Of a stretch of DNA of 64,000 nt, positions 27,781-38,595 are shown in pieces. The number at the start of each line of letters is the position of its first letter. Position 1 is the first letter of the stretch. The stretch is from Candidatus Synoicihabitans palmerolidicus (GTDB taxonomy: Bacteria > Verrucomicrobiota > Verrucomicrobiia > Opitutales > Opitutaceae), in contig JAGGDC010000001.1 in assembly GCA_020809425.1 (NCBI GenBank), positions 62,001 to 126,000 of the forward strand, in the 5' to 3' direction. The position numbers and the translations under genes are program-made. The notes below the pieces were generated by a model. That model did no database searches, had not been told where the DNA came from, and worked only from the letters and a program-made list of their open reading frames with translations.

Positions 27781-29601
27781 GAGCGTGTCCCATTTACCCT
27801 GATTTTGGAAGGGGGGCAGGAAAGCTGATTTTTTTGAGCGGATTTCCGGCTACCAATGGCGGATGTAGACGCGCGCAGATGCAATTTAAGGGCTAAATTG
27901 CAGTGTCGCAGCAGTCAGTGCCTGGATCCTTTCCATGAGGGAATCTCCGGCAGCCGGTTTATTGTTCATCGTTGGAGTAGGCTTGGTGGTTTTAGGAGGC
28001 TTGGGCCTGCGGTGGTTGGTCGGCCAGCAGTCGGGCGATGAGCCACAGGTTGTGACCGAAGATGCTCCAGGCTACCGCCAGGTAGCGATTCGTGAAACCT
28101 CTGGCACTCAAGCGCTTGCCTTGGCGTTGCTTGATGATGGCGATGCGGGCTTCCGTCGATGTTGGAGCGCCACGAACTGCGGCTCCTGCATGCGCCGTTG
28201 CAGCAGCTGCGGATCTCGGGGGCAAGTGGCGTCAGAAATGTCGGCTTCGGCCAAGCGTGCGCACAGCCGTTTGGTCGAGAAGCCTCGGTCGGTGCTCGCC
28301 GCTTTGATCGGGGTGCTCAGGTCGAACTGATTCTGGCGCTCGAGGCTCTGGTCACACTGACGCCATTCGGCCGGAGCCATTCCCTGATACAACTGCCAAT
28401 CGGTGATCAACCCCGTCACGTTCTCACTGATCATGAGAGGGTTGCCAAACTCGACCTCGCCAGACGCCTTGCCCCGGACCACGGTCTGCACGTCGGGTTC
28501 GTAGACGCTGAGGAGCTTCTCGGTGTTGGGCACTGGTCGCGCGCCGAGGATGCGTTCGTGGGCCTGTTTGCTCGCGGCCGGCAGTTGCTCGAGCCTGGCG
28601 TCGATGCGCGCAATGATGCGGGTGGGTGGCCTGGCGCTCACTGAAGCGGGTCCGGGCGTAGTCGGCGGCGAGGTGGTCGCGGTGGCCGGCGGGCGTGCTC
28701 GCCGATGGTGCGCAGCAGGCGTTTCATCTGGCGGAGCACGCTCTTGCGGGCCCGCTTCGCATCGCGGCGCCGTCGGCTGTGGGTCATCGCGATGCACCAC
28801 CGATTCATCTGCTTGGCAAAGACTGGCGGCTCGTTCGGCATCCGACCCCGCAACCCCGCTGCACGGAGCAGTTTCACCGCCTTGAGCAGGGGGTGCGGCT
28901 CACGTCGCGAAAGAGCACCCAGTCGACCGGGAAATGGATGTTGGCCTGCAGGCAGGTCGAGTCCCCCAGGCACGTATCCATCGGCTGCGCCGCAGCCAGT
29001 CCCAGTTCGCTCGCCCGGTCCGCCTCATCGCACATCTCGATAATGACTTGGCTCATCCTGCGCACCTGCCCGGCGGTGAAGCATTTGGACGCACGCTCCC
29101 GCACGCTTTCTTGGGGAGACCCCCTTGATGCCGTCGATCCGGCGCGCTCCGCAAAAGTCGGCCAACAGATCGCTGGAGGCGATGCTCAGGGAAAGTTTAC
29201 GCAAGCTGATTTTCCCGAGCATCATGCGCAATACCTGCACCCGCCGCGCCTTGCGCGCGAACTGCAAGGTGGCGCGGCAACCCGGCCACGTCGTCGCCCC
29301 GCCAGTTTTCCCGGGCAAAGTCCACGGCCATCGCTTCCAAGTGACTGTTAGCCAGCAACTGGTCGAGCCCCGCCAGTTGATCGCGCAACGCGGCGTAATC
29401 TTGGTTGGGTCCGACCGGAGTCAGGTCTGGACGCAGCCAGGTTTGCAGGGCACCTTCCGGGGTGACGGCTTCGGTAGTATTGTTCACACCAAATTATACA
29501 CACCGTTTTTGTGCCGAAACCAGGCAATCCTCCCGGTTTCGTCCTCTTTATTTTTACGCTACCTCCTATTTTCCAACCTCTTGCGCTTGTGGGACACGTT
29601 C
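27781..29601 (-). mobile_element. Insertion sequence, repeat family copy C (ISNCY-like)
   Basis: About 1821 bp. Left tip GAGCGTGTCCCA at 27781, right tip TGGGACACGTTC ending 29601 (one mismatch to the consensus). TA lies on both flanks (CATA before, TATA after). A 9-bp loss near 28160 and other small indels distinguish it from copies A, B, D and E. Its right end truncates the nucleoside phosphorylase gene; no remainder of that gene is found to its left. Confidence 0.92.
27992..29487 (-). pseudogene. DDE transposase of IS copy C, frameshifted
   Basis: Starts MNNTTEAVTPEGALQTW at 29487, but an extra A near 29268 shifts the frame after RHLAVRAQG. The continuation (FARKARRVQVLRMMLGKISL) reaches the shared shift point at 29120 and then the catalytic segment (DSTCLQANIHFPVDW). 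The frame is lost again at VSRTPCSRR near 28890. The C-terminal part (VRGKASGEVEFGNPLMISEN) ends LLADQPPQAQAS near 27992. Badly decayed. Confidence 0.75.
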
Positions 29602-30358
29602 TATAGTAGAGCACGTGCATCCCCAGAAACCGCGCCAGCACCAGGTTGATCGCATCCCGTGCAACATGACCATCGGCAGCTTGTCGGGCTGCAAATTCGA
29701 TGCCGTCGCGTTTAACGCGAGATGCTGCACAATATCGAATTCCGTCTCAAATGTAATGGTCTCCACTTGCACCAACGCGGCCCGCACTTCCTTCGCGGTG
29801 TGCACCCGACGAATCGCCCCTCGCTGCGCCCACTCCGCCAACATCGGCTCGAATGCTTGCGCCAATTCCGGACAAAATGGTCGATCGAGAAACAAATTCG
29901 CCCGAGGCCATGGATTCGCCCACCCCGTCCCACGCAAACCGCGATGATGGCGATGAGTGCGAAAACTCCACGGGTGCACCACGTCCCCCGGCAACACCTC
30001 GTTGGCTCCTCTGGGATCACAAATCCCATGATTTCCTCCTACCAACATAACTTTAACCTCCGCCTGCCACAAGTATCCAATACACCCGCTCCAACGTATC
30101 GTGCCCCACCGGCTCTTCTCCCAAAATATCGCCGTAGGAAGGAATCCAAATCACCCTCCGTCCCGGCGGCAGTCGAAATCCATGCACCTCCGGCCCCAAT
30201 CCGTAGGGCGTCAGCACCCGCTCCCCGGCCTCATGCACCCATCCTCTGCTCTCCCAAGCCGCCACCACCTCGAGGATTGCGCGCGCCCATAACGGGCTTC
30301 CCGTCAACGAGGCCCAGTTCGCCCTCGGTCCTTGGTAGCTCACCGAAAAATCAGGCAT
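29602..30358 (-). pseudogene. Nucleoside phosphorylase-like protein (PNP/MTAP family), truncated and frameshifted
   Basis: Starts MPDFSVSYQGPRANWASLTG at 30358, with GFRLPPGRRVIWIPSYGDIL matching the R-L-P-x-G-R-R-V-x-W-I-P region of purine nucleoside/methylthioadenosine phosphorylases. A frameshift near 30060 leads to KVMLVGGNHGICDPRGANEV, LPGDVVHPWSF and LFLDRPFCPELAQAFEPM. The reading is cut at 29601 by IS copy C before the family's C-terminal helix. Assignment rests on motif order; the substrate cannot be inferred. Confidence 0.68.
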
Positions 30359-30477
30359 GATTTGCATGCAATCATATCAAGTCGCCTTCCCTGCGCTGAC
30401 AATCCCCGGCTCCCTTCCACACGATCTATAACCTCGAACTTGCGCGTCCGTCTCACCCGCCTCACGTTTCGCTCCGT

Positions 30478-31305
30478 ATGCCGCTAATACCGCTCGAGGA
30501 CAATTTTGATGACCTAATCAACAAGGCCCAACGTGGCCTCCAAATCTCTGACGAAGATCTCGCTGCCCGCTCCGGTGTGACTCTCGAGGATTTGTCCAAG
30601 GTCAAAGCCGGGGAACTTCATATCGCTGTCCTGCGCCGTGTAGCCCGTCATCTTCGCCTCGGCCCCAACGCCTTGGAGGCCATGGCCCGCAAGAGCTGGT
30701 ATCCTGAGATGCCCGCCTTCCCCCGAGGATTCGCCGCCTTCAACACCGCGTTTGAAGACATGACCGTCAACAGCTACCTCATCTGGGACTCCAAGACCAA
30801 GGAAGCCGCCGCCTTCGACACCGGCGCCTCCGTCGAATCCATGCTCGATGTCATCTCCAGCGCTCGGTTGCGCTTAAAATACATTTTCCTCACCCATGAT
30901 CACGAGGATCATATCGCCGACTTGTCTCGACTCTCCGCCGCCGCCCCTCAAGCTGAAGTCTGGTCGCACGAGGAAGCCCCTCTTGACCATCCGGGCGCTC
31001 AAACTTTCCAGGAAGGCGTCCACTTCCACATCGGCGACCTCGATATCAAAACTTTGCTCACGGCGGGCCACGCTCGGGGCCAAACCACCTTTTTCATCTC
31101 CGGCCTCAGCTGGTCTCTGGCCATAGTCGGCGACTCGCTCTTTGCCTCCTCCATCGGCGGCAGCCCCACCCACTACGAAATGCAGGTGCGGAACGATCGG
31201 AACAAGATATTCACCTTGCCCCGTGATACGGTCCTCGCCGCCGGTCATGGTCCTTTGACCACTCTGACTCAGGAAAAGAAGAACAACCCTGTTTTCGCAT
31301 CCTGA
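30478..31305 (+). CDS. HTH-MBL-fold metallo-hydrolase
   Basis: A 275-residue protein. Residues 1-65 look like an XRE-type helix-turn-helix (LQISDEDLAARSGVTLEDLSKV). Residues 80-275 are a glyoxalase II-like metallo-beta-lactamase domain: metal motif FLTHDHEDHIAD, then AGHARGQTTFFI, VGDSLFASSIGG, and AAGHGPLTTLTQEKKNNPVF. The opening of the MBL domain (MTVNSYLIWDSKTKEAAAFD) is typical of thioester hydrolases. The HTH-MBL arrangement suggests a self-regulated or DNA-bound enzyme; the substrate is unknown. It lies 50 bp before the dehydrogenase. Confidence 0.85.
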   Translation: MPLIPLEDNFDDLINKAQRGLQISDEDLAARSGVTLEDLSKVKAGELHIAVLRRVARHLRLGPNALEAMARKSWYPEMPAFPRGFAAFNTAFEDMTVNSYLIWDSKTKEAAAFDTGASVESMLDVISSARLRLKYIFLTHDHEDHIADLSRLSAAAPQAEVWSHEEAPLDHPGAQTFQEGVHFHIGDLDIKTLLTAGHARGQTTFFISGLSWSLAIVGDSLFASSIGGSPTHYEMQVRNDRNKIFTLPRDTVLAAGHGPLTTLTQEKKNNPVFAS

Positions 31306-31356
31306 TCTCCCGGCCTCACTCTCACTCTTTCATCTTTAAAATTTCTCCTCCTCTTT

Positions 31357-32241
31357 ATGTCCGCAAAAATTGGATTCGTCGGCGTCGGCCGCATGGGAGC
31401 CAACATGGCTCGTCGTCTACGTGATCAAGGTCACACCATTTCCGCTGTCTGTGACACCGCATCAGGACTCGCTGCCGAACTCTCCAGTGAGCTCGGTGCC
31501 ACTCACTTCGAGCGTCTCGAAGAGGTGACCGCGACGGCCGATATCGTGATTACAGTCGTCACCGACGATCAGGCCCAGCTCGACGTGTTCTCCACCGAAG
31601 GAGATTCCCTGCTCCGCGAAGCCACCGACACCATCTTCATCAACTGCGCCACGGTCAGTCCCGCCACTCACGGTGAGATTGAAAAACGCGTCCACTCCGT
31701 CGGCGCTCGTTCGCTCGAGGCCTGCATGGCTTCTTCCATTCCCCAAGCCCGTCAAGGCTCCCTGTATCTCATGTGCGCCGGCGCCAAAGACGTCTTCGAC
31801 GACGTGCGCTCCGTCCTCGAGGATCTAAGCAGCGACCTGCGCTACATCGGCCCCGCTGGCACCGCCGCCCAGGTCAAGGCCCTCGTCAACATGGTCATGA
31901 ACATCAACACCGTCGCTCTCGCCGAAGGGCTCGGCCTGGGTCAGGCACTCGGCCTGGACCTCGATGTCCTGCGCGAAGTTTTCAGCCAAACCGGTGCCAA
32001 TTCCCAAGTCCTCAAAACCGACGGCGAGGACATGCAAAACCGCGACCATGAGTGCTATTTTTCCGCCGCCCATGCCGCCAAAGATAGCGCAATTGCTTGG
32101 GTCCTCGGATGCGAACAAGACCTTCACCTCCCCCTCTCCTCCGCCACCAAACTACAATTCGAACGGCTCTGCGCGTTGGGATTGGGGAATCAGGATAAGT
32201 CGGCCGTCGCCGAACTCACCTTTCGTGGTCGTCATGCCTGA
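31357..32241 (+). CDS. NAD(P)-dependent beta-hydroxyacid dehydrogenase
   Basis: A 294-residue 3-hydroxyisobutyrate dehydrogenase-family protein (HIBADH, tartronate semialdehyde reductase, GLYR). Rossmann motif IGFVGVGRMGANMARRL; substrate-site segment ACMASSIPQARQGSLYLM (the canonical DAPVSGG is altered to EACMASSIPQA, an unusual variation); catalytic Lys in AQVKALVNMVMNIN, where the family usually has K-x-x-N-N. The C-terminal domain has KDSAIAWVLG. It probably forms an operon with the upstream MBL hydrolase, suggesting a small two-carbon/three-carbon aldehyde or hydroxyacid pathway. Confidence 0.88.
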   Translation: MSAKIGFVGVGRMGANMARRLRDQGHTISAVCDTASGLAAELSSELGATHFERLEEVTATADIVITVVTDDQAQLDVFSTEGDSLLREATDTIFINCATVSPATHGEIEKRVHSVGARSLEACMASSIPQARQGSLYLMCAGAKDVFDDVRSVLEDLSSDLRYIGPAGTAAQVKALVNMVMNINTVALAEGLGLGQALGLDLDVLREVFSQTGANSQVLKTDGEDMQNRDHECYFSAAHAAKDSAIAWVLGCEQDLHLPLSSATKLQFERLCALGLGNQDKSAVAELTFRGRHA

Positions 32242-32408
32242 ATTTCTCTAGCCGACGATGTCGCGCCACCGTACTATCGTCGGCCGCCAAATTGCGGAAA
32301 ACATATCGGTCTGGCCGACCTGGCCATCACCACCGCCGTTCCAGCCTGGGTTCAAACCAGTGGGTTTTGAGTTAGACTCATTGGGCACCCTACCTATTCT
32401 TCGCCCCA

Positions 32409-33949
32409 ATGGGTGCACTTTTCCAGCGTAAGACCGCCATGATCATGGCGTGGGCGTTCAGCCTCGCCGCGACCTTGATCGTCTTGGCATCGGACGAAAA
32501 CCTACGCGATCGCCTCGGCACGACCTACTGGTTGCTCGGTCTAGCCATCATCGGATCCCTCCTTCTCGTACTCGCCGGTTATGTCTGGGACCGCACCCTC
32601 ATGGATCGCCTGCGTGAGATTAAACGTACGGCCAACACGGCTCAACCCTTCCAATCCGTCGACGACGAAGGCTCCCCGTTTGAACTCCCTGACGAAATCG
32701 ACATCATTCAAGAGCCCGACGAAATCATCGGCCTCGCCCGTCAAATCGAACGCATGGCCCAGAGCCTGCAAAAAGTTGAAGCGAGTTACCGGGGCATCGT
32801 CGCAGACCAAATCGATTTGACCTGCCGCTACCGCGCCGACGGCACCATGACCTTCGTCAACGCCGCCTTCGCTAAATTTCACGGCAAACGCCGCAAAAAA
32901 CTACTCGGCCAGACCTTCCCTTTGTTCGACCTACGGATATCCCAAGCGAGACTTTCAGGGAAATCTTCCCGACAAAACATCCTTCGAAGTCGAGATGAAC
33001 GATCTCGATGGCGAGAGCACCAGTTTCGGCTGGACCCACCGCGCCATTAAATCCCACTCCGGCACGCTACTGGAATTTCAAGCCGTTGGTCACGACATCG
33101 GCGTACGTAAAGCCGCCGAATCCGCTGACCGTGCGAAGAGTGAATTTCTCGCCGTGGTCAGCCACGAGATTCGCACCCCCATCAACGCCGTCATCGGTTT
33201 CGCGAAACTCCTGCGCGAGAGCCAGCTCACCACGGATCGCGGGGAATACATTACCAATATCCACCAAAGCGGTGTCACTCTCGAAACTCTGATCGCCGAT
33301 ATTTTGGCCGTCTCTCGCCTTGAGGCCGGTCAAATCGAGGTCAAACAGTCCCCCTTCGGACTGCGAGAATGCATGCAGGAAGTGCAAACCCAATTCGCCA
33401 TCACCGCCCGCGATACCGGCATTGATTTCAAACTCAAAGTCGATCCCAGCGTCCCTGTCATCGTCAACGGAGACCAAAACCGCCTGCGCCAAGTCCTGAT
33501 GAACGTCGTGGGCAATGCCCTGAAATTCACCGAACGTGGTAATGTGATCGTGAGCGTCTCCTACGCTCGCGGAAAGGATGTTCCGGCTACCGATCTGAGC
33601 AAACTCCGCCTGTTTGTCTCGGTTTGCGACACTGGCATCGGCATCCCTGCCGACCGCGTGAAAGACCTGTTCAAACCCTTCAGTCAACTCGACGCGTCCA
33701 GTACACGCCGACGTGGCGGCACCGGTCTGGGGCTGGTAATTTCCAAACGGCTCTGTGAACTCATGGGCGGCGCCATTTCGGTCGAAAGCACCCCAGGCCA
33801 GGGCTCCACCTTCCGGTTCAGCTTCGCGCTCACCTATCAAAAAGGCGCCTCCCTGCCTCCTATGGTGGCTGCCCGCCGAAACCCGAACGCGGCCCCTCCA
33901 CCGCCTAGCCCTGCCTGCCCGCTCGCTACGGATCTTCACCCCGTAACTA
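32409..33949 (+). pseudogene. Membrane sensor histidine kinase, frameshifted and truncated by IS copy D
   Basis: Two N-terminal transmembrane helices (MIMAWAFSLAATLIVLAS; LLGLAIIGSLLLVLAGYVW), a PAS domain (YRADGTMTFVNAAFAKFHGK), then a frameshift near 32935; the next frame has GYPKRDFQGNLPDKTSFEVE. Then comes HisKA with the phospho-His (FLAVVSHEIRTPINAVIGF) and HATPase_c (NVVGNALKFTERG; DTGIGIPADRVKDLF; GGTGLGLVISKRL). The frame then runs into IS copy D at 33950. Related hybrid kinases carry C-terminal receivers; no such remnant is seen beyond the IS block. Confidence 0.88.
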
Positions 33950-35750
33950 GAGCGTGTCCCACAAGCGCAAGAGGTTGGGAAAGAGGAGGTAGCGTAAAAA
34001 TAAAGAGGCCGAAACCGGGAGGATTTCCTGGTTTCGGCACAAAAACGGCGTGTATAATTTGGTGTGAACAATACTATCGAGGCGGTCGCCCCGGAAGTTG
34101 CCCTGCAAACCTGGCTGCGTCCAGACCTGACTCCGGTCGGACCCAACAAAGATTACGCCGCGTTTCGCGATCAACTGGCGGGGCTCGACCAGTTGCTGGC
34201 CAACAGTCACTTGGAAACGATGGCCGTGGACTTTGCCCGGGAAAACTGGCGGGGCGACGACGTGGCCGGGTTGCCGCGACACCTGCAGTTCGCGCGCAAG
34301 GCGCGGCGGGTGCAGGTATTGCGCATGATGCGCGGGAAAATCAGCTTGCGTAAACTTTCCCTGAGCATCGCCTCCAGCGATCTGTTGGCCGACTTTTGCG
34401 GAGCGCGCCGGATCGACGGCATCACGGGGGTCTCCCCAAGAAAGCGTGCGGGAGCGTGCGGCCAAATGCTTCACCGCCGGGCAGGTGCGTAGGATGAGCC
34501 AAGTCATTATCGAGATGTGCGGTGAGGCGGACCGGGCGAGCGAACTGGGACTGGCTGCGGCGCAGCCGATGGATACGTGCCTGGGGGACTCGACCTGCCT
34601 GCAGGCCAATATCCATTTCCCGGTCGACTGGGTGCTCTTTCGCGACGTGAGCCGCACCCCCTTGCTCAAGGCTGGTGAAACTGATCCGTGCAGCGGGGTT
34701 GCGGGGTCGGATGCCGAACGAGTCGCCAGTCTTTGCCAAGCAGATGAATCGGTGGTGCATCGCGATGACCCACAGCCGACGGCGCCGTGATGAGAAGCGG
34801 GCCCGCAAGGGCGCTCCGCCAGATGAAACGCCTGCTGCGCACCATCGGCGAGCACGCCCACCGCGACCACCTAGCCGCCGACTACGCCCGGACCCGCTTC
34901 AGTGAGCGCCAGGCCACCCACCCGCATCATTGCGCGCATCGACGCCAGGCTCGAGCAACTGCCGACCGCGATCAAACAGGCCCACGAACGCATCATCGGC
35001 GCGCGACCAGTGCCCAACGCCGAGAAGATCCTCAGCGTCTACGAACCCGACGTGCAGACCGTGGTCCGGGGCAAGGCGTCCGGCGAGGTCGAGTTTGGCC
35101 ACACCCTCATGATCAGTGAGAACGTGACGGGGTTGATCACCGATTGGCAGTTGTATCAGGGAATGGCTCCGGCCGAATGGCGTCAGTTCGACCTGAGCCT
35201 CGAGCGCCAGAATCAGTTCGACCTGAGCACCGACCGAGGCTTCTCGACCAAACGGCTGTGCGAACGCTTGGCCGAAGCCGACATTTATGACGCCACTTGC
35301 CCCCGCCATCCGCCGCAACTGCAACGGCGCATGCAGGAGCCGCAGTTCGTGGCGCTCCAACATCGCCGGTCTTCGACGGAAGCCCGCATCGCCATCATCA
35401 AGCAACGCCAAGGCAAGCGATTGAGTGCCAGAGGCTTCACGAATCGCTACCTGGCGGTAGCCTGGAGCATCCTCGGTCACAACCTGTGGCTCATCGCCCG
35501 ACTGCTGGCCGACCAACCACCGCAGGCCCAAGCCGCCTAAAACCACCAAGCCTACTCCAACGATGAACAATAAACCGGCTGCCGGAGGTTCCCTCATGGA
35601 AACGATCCAGGCACTGACTGCTGCGACACTGCAATTTAGCCCTTAAATTGCATCTGCGCGCGCCTACATCCGCCATTGGTAGCCGGAAATCCGCTCAAAC
35701 AATCGGCTTTCCTGCCCCCCTTCCAAAATCAGGGTAAATGGGACACGCTC
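33950..35750 (+). mobile_element. Insertion sequence, repeat family copy D (ISNCY-like)
   Basis: About 1801 bp, in the orientation opposite to copies A-C. Tips are GAGCGTGTCCCA at 33950 and complement TGGGACACGCTC ending 35750, with CTA before and TAG after, the clearest TA-flanked copy. It ends the histidine-kinase frame and is followed after about 25 bp by the ISL3-type element. Confidence 0.93.
34064..35540 (+). pseudogene. DDE transposase of IS copy D, frameshifted
   Basis: Starts MNNTIEAVAPEVALQTW at 34064. The N-terminal frame ends near 34492 after GARRIDGITGVSPRKRAGA, and the catalytic frame continues +1 (RERAAKCFTAGQVRRMSQ, GDSTCLQANIHFP). An extra T near 34672 and further indels near 34780-34920 break it again. 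The C-terminal part (RGKASGEVEFGHTLMISEN to PPQAQAA) is intact to 35540. Confidence 0.78.
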
Positions 35751-35812
35751 TAGGTGATTGGCTCACGATTTTAGGGGTCTTCCCGTTTTAGTGTGGGTAA
35801 AGGCCCGTGAGA

Positions 35813-37348
35813 GTTTAAGCTGTAACAATGCAGTCGGAAACTGATTTGGGTGTGGATTGAGCGTAATTGCGAAGGGCTTTCAGGCTGAGCAGCAGGGGCG
35901 GTTGCCGCCTGCATTGCAGTTGGAGAAGGGCGATATGAGCTTGGCCCAGAGCTTTCGCCACCAATGGCGTTCGCGAGGCGGCACGGCGAGCTTGATCGTG
36001 AGGGTGCCTTGTGCCTGGCTGAGGACTCCGGCGGTCACGAACAGCCAGTAGCGCAGGCTCCCGAGGGTGACTGCCTCGAGCCAGCCTAGTGTGCGTTCGA
36101 ACAAAACGATCAGGTTGTGCGTGAACACGGCCAGACTCAGCGCCGCTTCGGTCGCCCAAAACGCGGCGCAGGCCAAGTCGGGCCGAGCGTAGCCGTGGTC
36201 GAGTTCCTTGATCACGTTTTCGCAGGCGGCCCGTCCGTTGTAGTCGCGCCAGACGGCCAAGGGGGGCGAGCGCAACGCGAGGTTGGTCACCAGCACCTGA
36301 TACAGGTAACCCGGGCAGTCGATGAGCAGCTTGGCCGCCGGCCCGGCTGGTTTTGTCCTGCACGCGGTGGCGGATGCCGATGAGGCGGGCCATTCGCCGT
36401 CGGGGGGCCCAGCTCGGCCACCTCGGTGCCGTCGATGTCTGTCGCCCGCCAGCGAGTTTCGCCACAGAGCTGGCTTTTCACCGGACGGGTCAGACGCGCG
36501 GCGACGATGAACTTCACCCGTAGTTCCTCCCAGAGTGCCAACAAGTCGGCCGGGCAAAAGCCGGCGTCGGCGCGCACCACGCGCAGGCGCACATGCTTGG
36601 GCAGGTTGCCCCACAGCTCCCGGAAGAAGCCGAGTGCATGGTTGGCGCAGGCGGTGTCGCCAGGTCGCAGCCAAAACCCCGCCACCATGCGCACTTCGCT
36701 CAAGATCGCCAACAGGAGATGCAGACACGGCTTGATGCCCACGCGGGTGTAGCCGACCTTGACGCCTTGTTGATGACCGTCCTCGTGTAGCAACCGGGTG
36801 GAATCCAGATCCAGTGCATAGCCTTCCGGGCGGCTCGGCAGGCGGTGCAGGCACCACTTGAAAAGGGGTTGGAAGCACGCGAGGTTGGCTCCTGCACTGG
36901 TGAAGCCCTGAAAGAACCGCGAGAGGGTCGACTGGCTCGCCACGCACTTGATGCCGAACAGGGGCGGCATCATCGGATCGCGCCGCCAATAGGCCACATG
37001 CGTGAGCTTCTTGGCCCCGCACAACAGCCCTTGCATGAAGCCGAGCGCCTTGCTCAGCGCGGTGCGCGCATTGTTCGAAGTCGGGGCCGGATGCGGCAGC
37101 GCTTTCTCCAGGGCCTCGCGCCAACCGCTTGACTGCAAAAACGACCAGAACGTCGCCGTGCCTGCGTGCGCGCTGAGTTTCTGGTCGGTAAACTCGATTT
37201 GGATAGACCGGCCCGCGCTCTCAAACTGGATTGCTTCGGTCACCGATTGGTGAGGCGCGTTCTCGCTCCTGCATTGGTTTCTTTTCCTTCAACTCCAATC
37301 ACTTCACCATCGGTGATTCTTTTTCCACTGCATCGTTACGGCTAAGAG
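35813..37348 (-). mobile_element. IS1380-type insertion sequence nested in the ISL3-type element
   Basis: Inverted repeats: AGCTGTAACAATGCAGT near 35818 and the complement of ACTGCATCGTTACGGCT near 37327-37343 (AGCCGTAACGATGCAGT), with further similarity outward (TTTA against TCTT). It carries a single minus-strand transposase gene. It inserted upstream of the ISL3 transposase reading frame, so it is the younger of the two insertions. Confidence 0.82.
35880..37243 (-). pseudogene. IS1380-family transposase, one frameshift
   Basis: Starts MTEAIQFESAGRSIQIEFTD at 37243 and reads cleanly for about 300 residues. It contains ALDLDSTRLLHEDGHQQGVK (first catalytic Asp of IS1380 DDE enzymes) and RVVRADAGFCPADLL (second Asp). 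Near 36350 the frame shifts, and the C-terminal part (WRDYNGRAACENVIKELDHG, with the catalytic Glu) continues to 35880. Only a single frame change, so this is the least decayed transposase in the window apart from its shift near the middle. Confidence 0.82.
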
Positions 37349-37358
37349 AAGAAGGCTT

Positions 37359-38595
37359 ATGACCGTCGAAGCGCACTATGCGAGGTTACTGCAACTACCG
37401 CCCACGTGGGAGGTGACGAAGGTGGAGGAGAGCCTGCTTGAACAGCGGGTGACGGTGTGGTTGCGCTGGCCGGATGGGGTGCGGACGCGTTGTCCGGAGT
37501 GCGGGGAGGAAGCGCTGATTTACGACCGTCTGGAGGAGCGGAGGTGGCGGCATTTGAGCGTGATGCAATATCGCATGGAGCTGCGGTGCGCGACGCCGCG
37601 CTGCCGGTGCGAGAAGCACGGGGTGAAGACAGTGAGGGTGCCGTGGGCCGAGCCTGGCTCGCGTTTCACGCTGCACTTTGAGGCATTTGCGGTGGCGGTG
37701 ATTGGCGCGTGCCGATCGTGGACGCAGGTCGCCGGTCTGCTGGGACAGCATGCAACGCATCATCAACGCGGCGGTGAAGCGTGGACTGGCCCGTCGCACG
37801 ACCGAAGGCATCACGCGCGTGGGCCTCGATGAGAAGAGTTTTTTGCGGGGCAAAAGCTACGTGTCTTTGATGACCGATTGGGACGGGAAACGCGTGCTCG
37901 AAGTCGTGCCGGAGCGAAGCACCGAGGCCTGCGTAAAGCTTTGGGAGGCATTGCCTGAAGAGCAGCGCGCCAAGATCGTGGCGGCGGCGATGGACATGGG
38001 CGCACCCTTCATCATTGGCACGACCAAGGCCGTGCCGCACGCCGACATCGCGCATGACCGCTGTCATGTCTCCAAACCCCTCAATGAAGCGGTGGACAAG
38101 ACCCGGCGGGAGGAGTCGGTGAAGCTGGCCGCCAAAGGCGACGACACCCTCAAGCGAACCCGCTTCCTGTGGCTGCATGGTCAAACCCCCGAGGACAAAA
38201 AAGAGCACTTCGCCGACCTGCTCGAGACCAACCTGCGCACCGCCCGGGCCTGGGCCTACAAGGAGCAAATGGTGGAGTTCTGGCACCAAGCCGACGCCGA
38301 GGCCGGCGAGGCCTTCTTCGAGCAGTGGTATCGCAGCATCATGCACAGCAAACTGCCGGCGGTCAAAAAGGTCGCCAAGTCACTCAAGGCTTACCTCAGC
38401 GGTCTGCTGACCTATTTCAAGCACCGCATCACCAACGCGCTCACCGAGGGCTTCAACTCCAAGATCCAAGCCCTCAAGGCCGACGCTCGCGGCTTCCGCC
38501 GCTTTGAAAACTACCGCACCAGAATCCTGTTTTCCTGCGGCAAACTCGACATGATGCCCGCCGTTCATGCACCCGCTACCCACAACAAAACGTGA
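37359..38595 (+). pseudogene. ISL3-family transposase, one frameshift
   Basis: The N-terminal zinc-binding region (RCPECGEEALIYDRLEERRW; CATPRCRCEKHG) reads from 37359. Near 37740 the frame shifts, and the DDE core continues: GITRVGLDEKSFLRGKSYVS (first Asp), VAAAMDMGAPFIIG (second Asp), HDRCHVSKPLNEAV, and ITNALTEGFNSKIQALK with the catalytic Glu. It ends at 38595, overlapping the right inverted repeat. It is disrupted by one indel only. Confidence 0.85.
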
